The position numbers and the translations under genes are program-made. The notes under the pieces were generated by a model, which was not told where the DNA came from, made no database searches, and was given only the letters and a program-made list of their open reading frames with translations. A DNA stretch of 64,000 nt from Pipra filicauda (Eukaryota; Chordata; Aves; Passeriformes; Pipridae). Shown here in pieces: positions 61,263 through 64,000 of the stretch (the stretch's first letter is position 1; each line of letters opens with the position of its first letter). The stretch covers positions 4,261,242 to 4,325,241 of the forward strand of contig NW_024104554.1 of the NCBI RefSeq assembly GCF_003945595.2, read 5' to 3'.

Positions 61263-64000
61263 ATGTTTAGGTTACAAACAAATGAAAGCACTGCTTCCTG
61301 ACAATCATATCTCGTGCTATGGATGAATAAATAACACAGAATAATACATCATTAAAGCTAAAATCAACATGTGTTATACATGTTCTCACTGCTGCAACCC
61401 GCCCTAGGAAACCAGAAGCCACTTAGCTCAGAAGACAGAATTCTGTGAAAAAGTTTGCCAGATTTCACATCTGTATTTCATGAACAGGAAAAAGAGAAAT
61501 GAATACTACCATTCCTAGGTTTTATTTATTATATTGCTACTGTTCTTGCAACTCCTATGAATTTTATTAGGGATGAGAATCCCATTGCTCTAAGCATATA
61601 TAATGCTATGGATTACTATAAGTCTTAAGTATGTCATATATTCAGTGAAAAAACACCTGCTCCAAAGAACTCACCATTTACAGTTAGAGGAGGAATGACA
61701 AATGCATTCAACTGAAACCATGAGAAAGCAAATCCCAAGACAATTACAACACTATTCATTTGTTCATTGGTATAAAACCAAAATAAAAGTATTAAACTAC
61801 TAAAAAAATCTGAGAAAATAAGAAGTTCAGGAAAAATAAGATACATACATTGGAAAAAATGCCTTAAAAGGGCTGTCAGGTGAAATGGAATTAAAGGGGG
61901 AAAGGAAGGTTTGGCACATTGGATAAAAGAAATATTTTTCAGATATAAATTTACTTCTGCCTCACACAGACCGTTTCTGTAATAGTGATAATAAATATAT
62001 GGCATGGAAAAGGCTAGGCAGTGAATATATTATATATAAGCTTCAAACCCAGAAAACATTCCCTCTAACATCACCCCCGCAATTCATTCTTGTTTTCTCT
62101 TCCATTTGGTTTCTTGGTCACATATTTTAAAGGTCACTGTGACAACCACGTTGATATTGGCAGCTTTACAGCTGTGAAACCAGGTGTACTATGGAAGTCA
62201 GGCCTATAGTCTCAGCAGCAAAGGGAACAAGGGGCTGCTTGCTGGATGCAGCACTCTCTGTCACTCCCAGTAGAGTATCCATTAAAGGGATGGCCACAGG
62301 GATGACCAGCCTTCCTCGAAGTGGGGCTGTTGTGATAGTGGGAATTGCAGAAGTTATGAACATAAGAACATTAGGCATTCTAATAAGAAGAAAAGGCTAG
62401 TAGGCCAAACACACCTGTCTTTTCTGATTTCTCTCAATTCTGTCATTTTTTTCCAGCATCTATCCCAATATTCCTCTTCTTTAGAAACACAGATGCTTCT
62501 CTACATATTTTACAGTGTTTGCTTACTTTCTAAAGCCAACTTGCGTATTCCCACTTGCAGGCAAGAATCTGCTCAGAATTCTTTAGTCCTTTTTAGAATT
62601 CTCCCCTGTTTCTTGTGCTCCTTCCCAGTACCCAGGTGTATTTTACCAATTCCTTTCATATTTTAGGAGTTATTGGCTCAAATATTCATCCTGTCCCAGA
62701 TTAAGTGGAAATCATATGAATGATATATTCTCAGAGAAACATCTACCCTCTGCACAGTAAAGCTAAGAAAAATTCAAACAGGATATTGAGCAACATTAAA
62801 AATAGACTGCAAATATGCAATGCTAATTGATCTAGACTGCATACTTGAACACTGTGCTTAATTTTGCCCTTCTTATCTCAAGAAGAGTACAGTGAAGAAA
62901 TGTATAGCCCCAGAAAGGGCAATACATTATGAGAAGCCTGTTAATATTCCTATTAGATTGTGGGAGTAATAGGCACATTCATTCAGAGAGGAGATGGAAA
63001 TGACAGACTGTGACTGGGACATTATTAAAAGTAGTGAACGATGGCAGTAAATTAAAAAACATTTGTATATCTTCACACTCTTTTCAAGGGCAAGAGTATA
63101 CTCCATAACACTGAAATAGTTTCACAATGAATTAATAGAAACTTTGAAAACAATACACGCTTAATTGTCTTATTAATTAGCATAGACCAGTGGAGCAGTC
63201 CGGATGGTGGCATTATTGTGCATGCACTGCACAAGTGGAGAGCATCACACATCACTTGCCAGGAAAGCTGAGAGTCTGGAGAGGGAGAGCAGACAAAAGG
63301 CAGTTGAGGGGGTGAGCACTGAGTGTGATCACCATCTGGGTCCATTTATGGATGGCTGGGTATGGACAGATGAACTAAATGGGAAAAAGGGTAAAAAAAT
63401 CAGACACTGAAAGAGATGAAAGGAAGACCAAGGAAGAGAGAATAAAAGTAAGCACAGGCATGGAGCAAAGCTGATGCGAAGAGTCTGTGCAGGAGGGAAG
63501 GAAGGACTGGGCACAAGAGTTGTTCAGCTCCAGGCAGTGAACACTCAGCAATAGCTACATGAAGGTCACTGCTTTGGCCACTTTGCAGCTGCTTCTACTG
63601 CCAGCAGTTACTACTACTGTCTCTTCTCAGCCCTCCTCATGCCCAGTTTAGGGAGGGCATTGGTTTTGTGAGCACCACCTGGGTCCCAGCATGCCCATGG
63701 TAAAATGGTCTTTTGGGCAGGCTGCTGGGCACAGGCACTGCCAGGGCAGAGGTGACATCCTGTGGCAACACTCCCTGCCTTCCATCTTGCTTGTAAAACC
63801 TATACAAGGCTTAACTCCTCCAGCTAACCCCTGCAGGTTACTGCAGTGAGACAAAGCGATTTTAACAGGTAAAAGGGACTATAGTTTAACATGAGAATGG
63901 AAAATGTCATGTCAAGTGATAGTAACTACCATAGCTGTTATTTTTAAAGAATGCAAAACTATCACACAACAAATGTGTGAAGAAATTTTGATTTACTAAA
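61263..64000. other. Unique sequence to window end
   Basis: No repeat recognised. 62158-62400 is open on both strands (about 70 codons each), without family resemblance. 63180-63860 is GC-richer with several short frames, none convincing. Confidence 0.45.

Noticed and set aside
62158..62400. Gene with open frames on both strands
   Set aside because: About 70 codons each way in GC-richer sequence with no family resemblance and no splice or start context; fits chance.
1..64000. CRISPR arrays, operons, phage or bacterial gene clusters
   Set aside because: No regularly spaced repeats, no dense coding, and avian retroelements throughout. This is vertebrate nuclear DNA.

Overview
This window looks like nuclear DNA from a bird, most likely a passerine. 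I find no intact gene in it. The case for a bird rests on the interspersed repeats. At least ten degraded CR1 LINE copies are present, several ending in the characteristic ATTCTATGATTCT-type 3' terminus. Three copies of one avian ERVL-type LTR family are also present. The case for a passerine rests on a 136-bp SINE at 14075-14210: a tRNA-Ile-like head (anticodon AAT, perfect B box) joined to a CR1-like tail. That architecture is known for the TguSINE1-type elements of passerines. The rest is AT-rich and non-coding in character, with few CpGs and stop codons in every frame. It has the texture of a gene desert or a very long intron, and the sequence alone cannot say which.

Layout. 1-4850 holds four CR1 fragments in both orientations and a CAAA/ACCA simple repeat. 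4850-12000 is mostly unique sequence, with a G15 run and a perfect 12-bp-stem hairpin. 11970-14283 holds a CR1 3' end and the SINE, which is flanked by what looks like an unusually long target-site duplication. 14284-26960 holds a CR1 scrap, two MIR-like ancient SINE remnants and two minus-strand LTRs. 26961-36369 is the longest stretch with nothing I recognise. 36370-43235 is the CR1-richest part: a 1.1-kb element with a broken reverse-transcriptase frame, a second 0.7-kb element, and an old ORF2 fragment with no 3' end. 43236-50317 is nearly empty. 50318-51730 holds a plus-strand solo LTR with an expanded AAAT microsatellite, followed by a minus-strand CR1. 52240-52625 is a GC-rich island of unknown nature. 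60985-61262 is another old CR1 ORF2 fragment, on the minus strand.

I found no tRNA or rRNA genes, CRISPR arrays, operons or convincing coding exons. The longest open frames are explained by CR1 or LTR sequence, or are about as long as chance allows in this much DNA. A few frames and splice-acceptor-like sites are listed as weak candidates. I see no gene system here. The most informative items are the SINE with its flanking duplication, a 20-bp exact match linking a CR1 deletion junction to a site 3.1 kb away, and the 3'-less CR1 ORF2 fragments.
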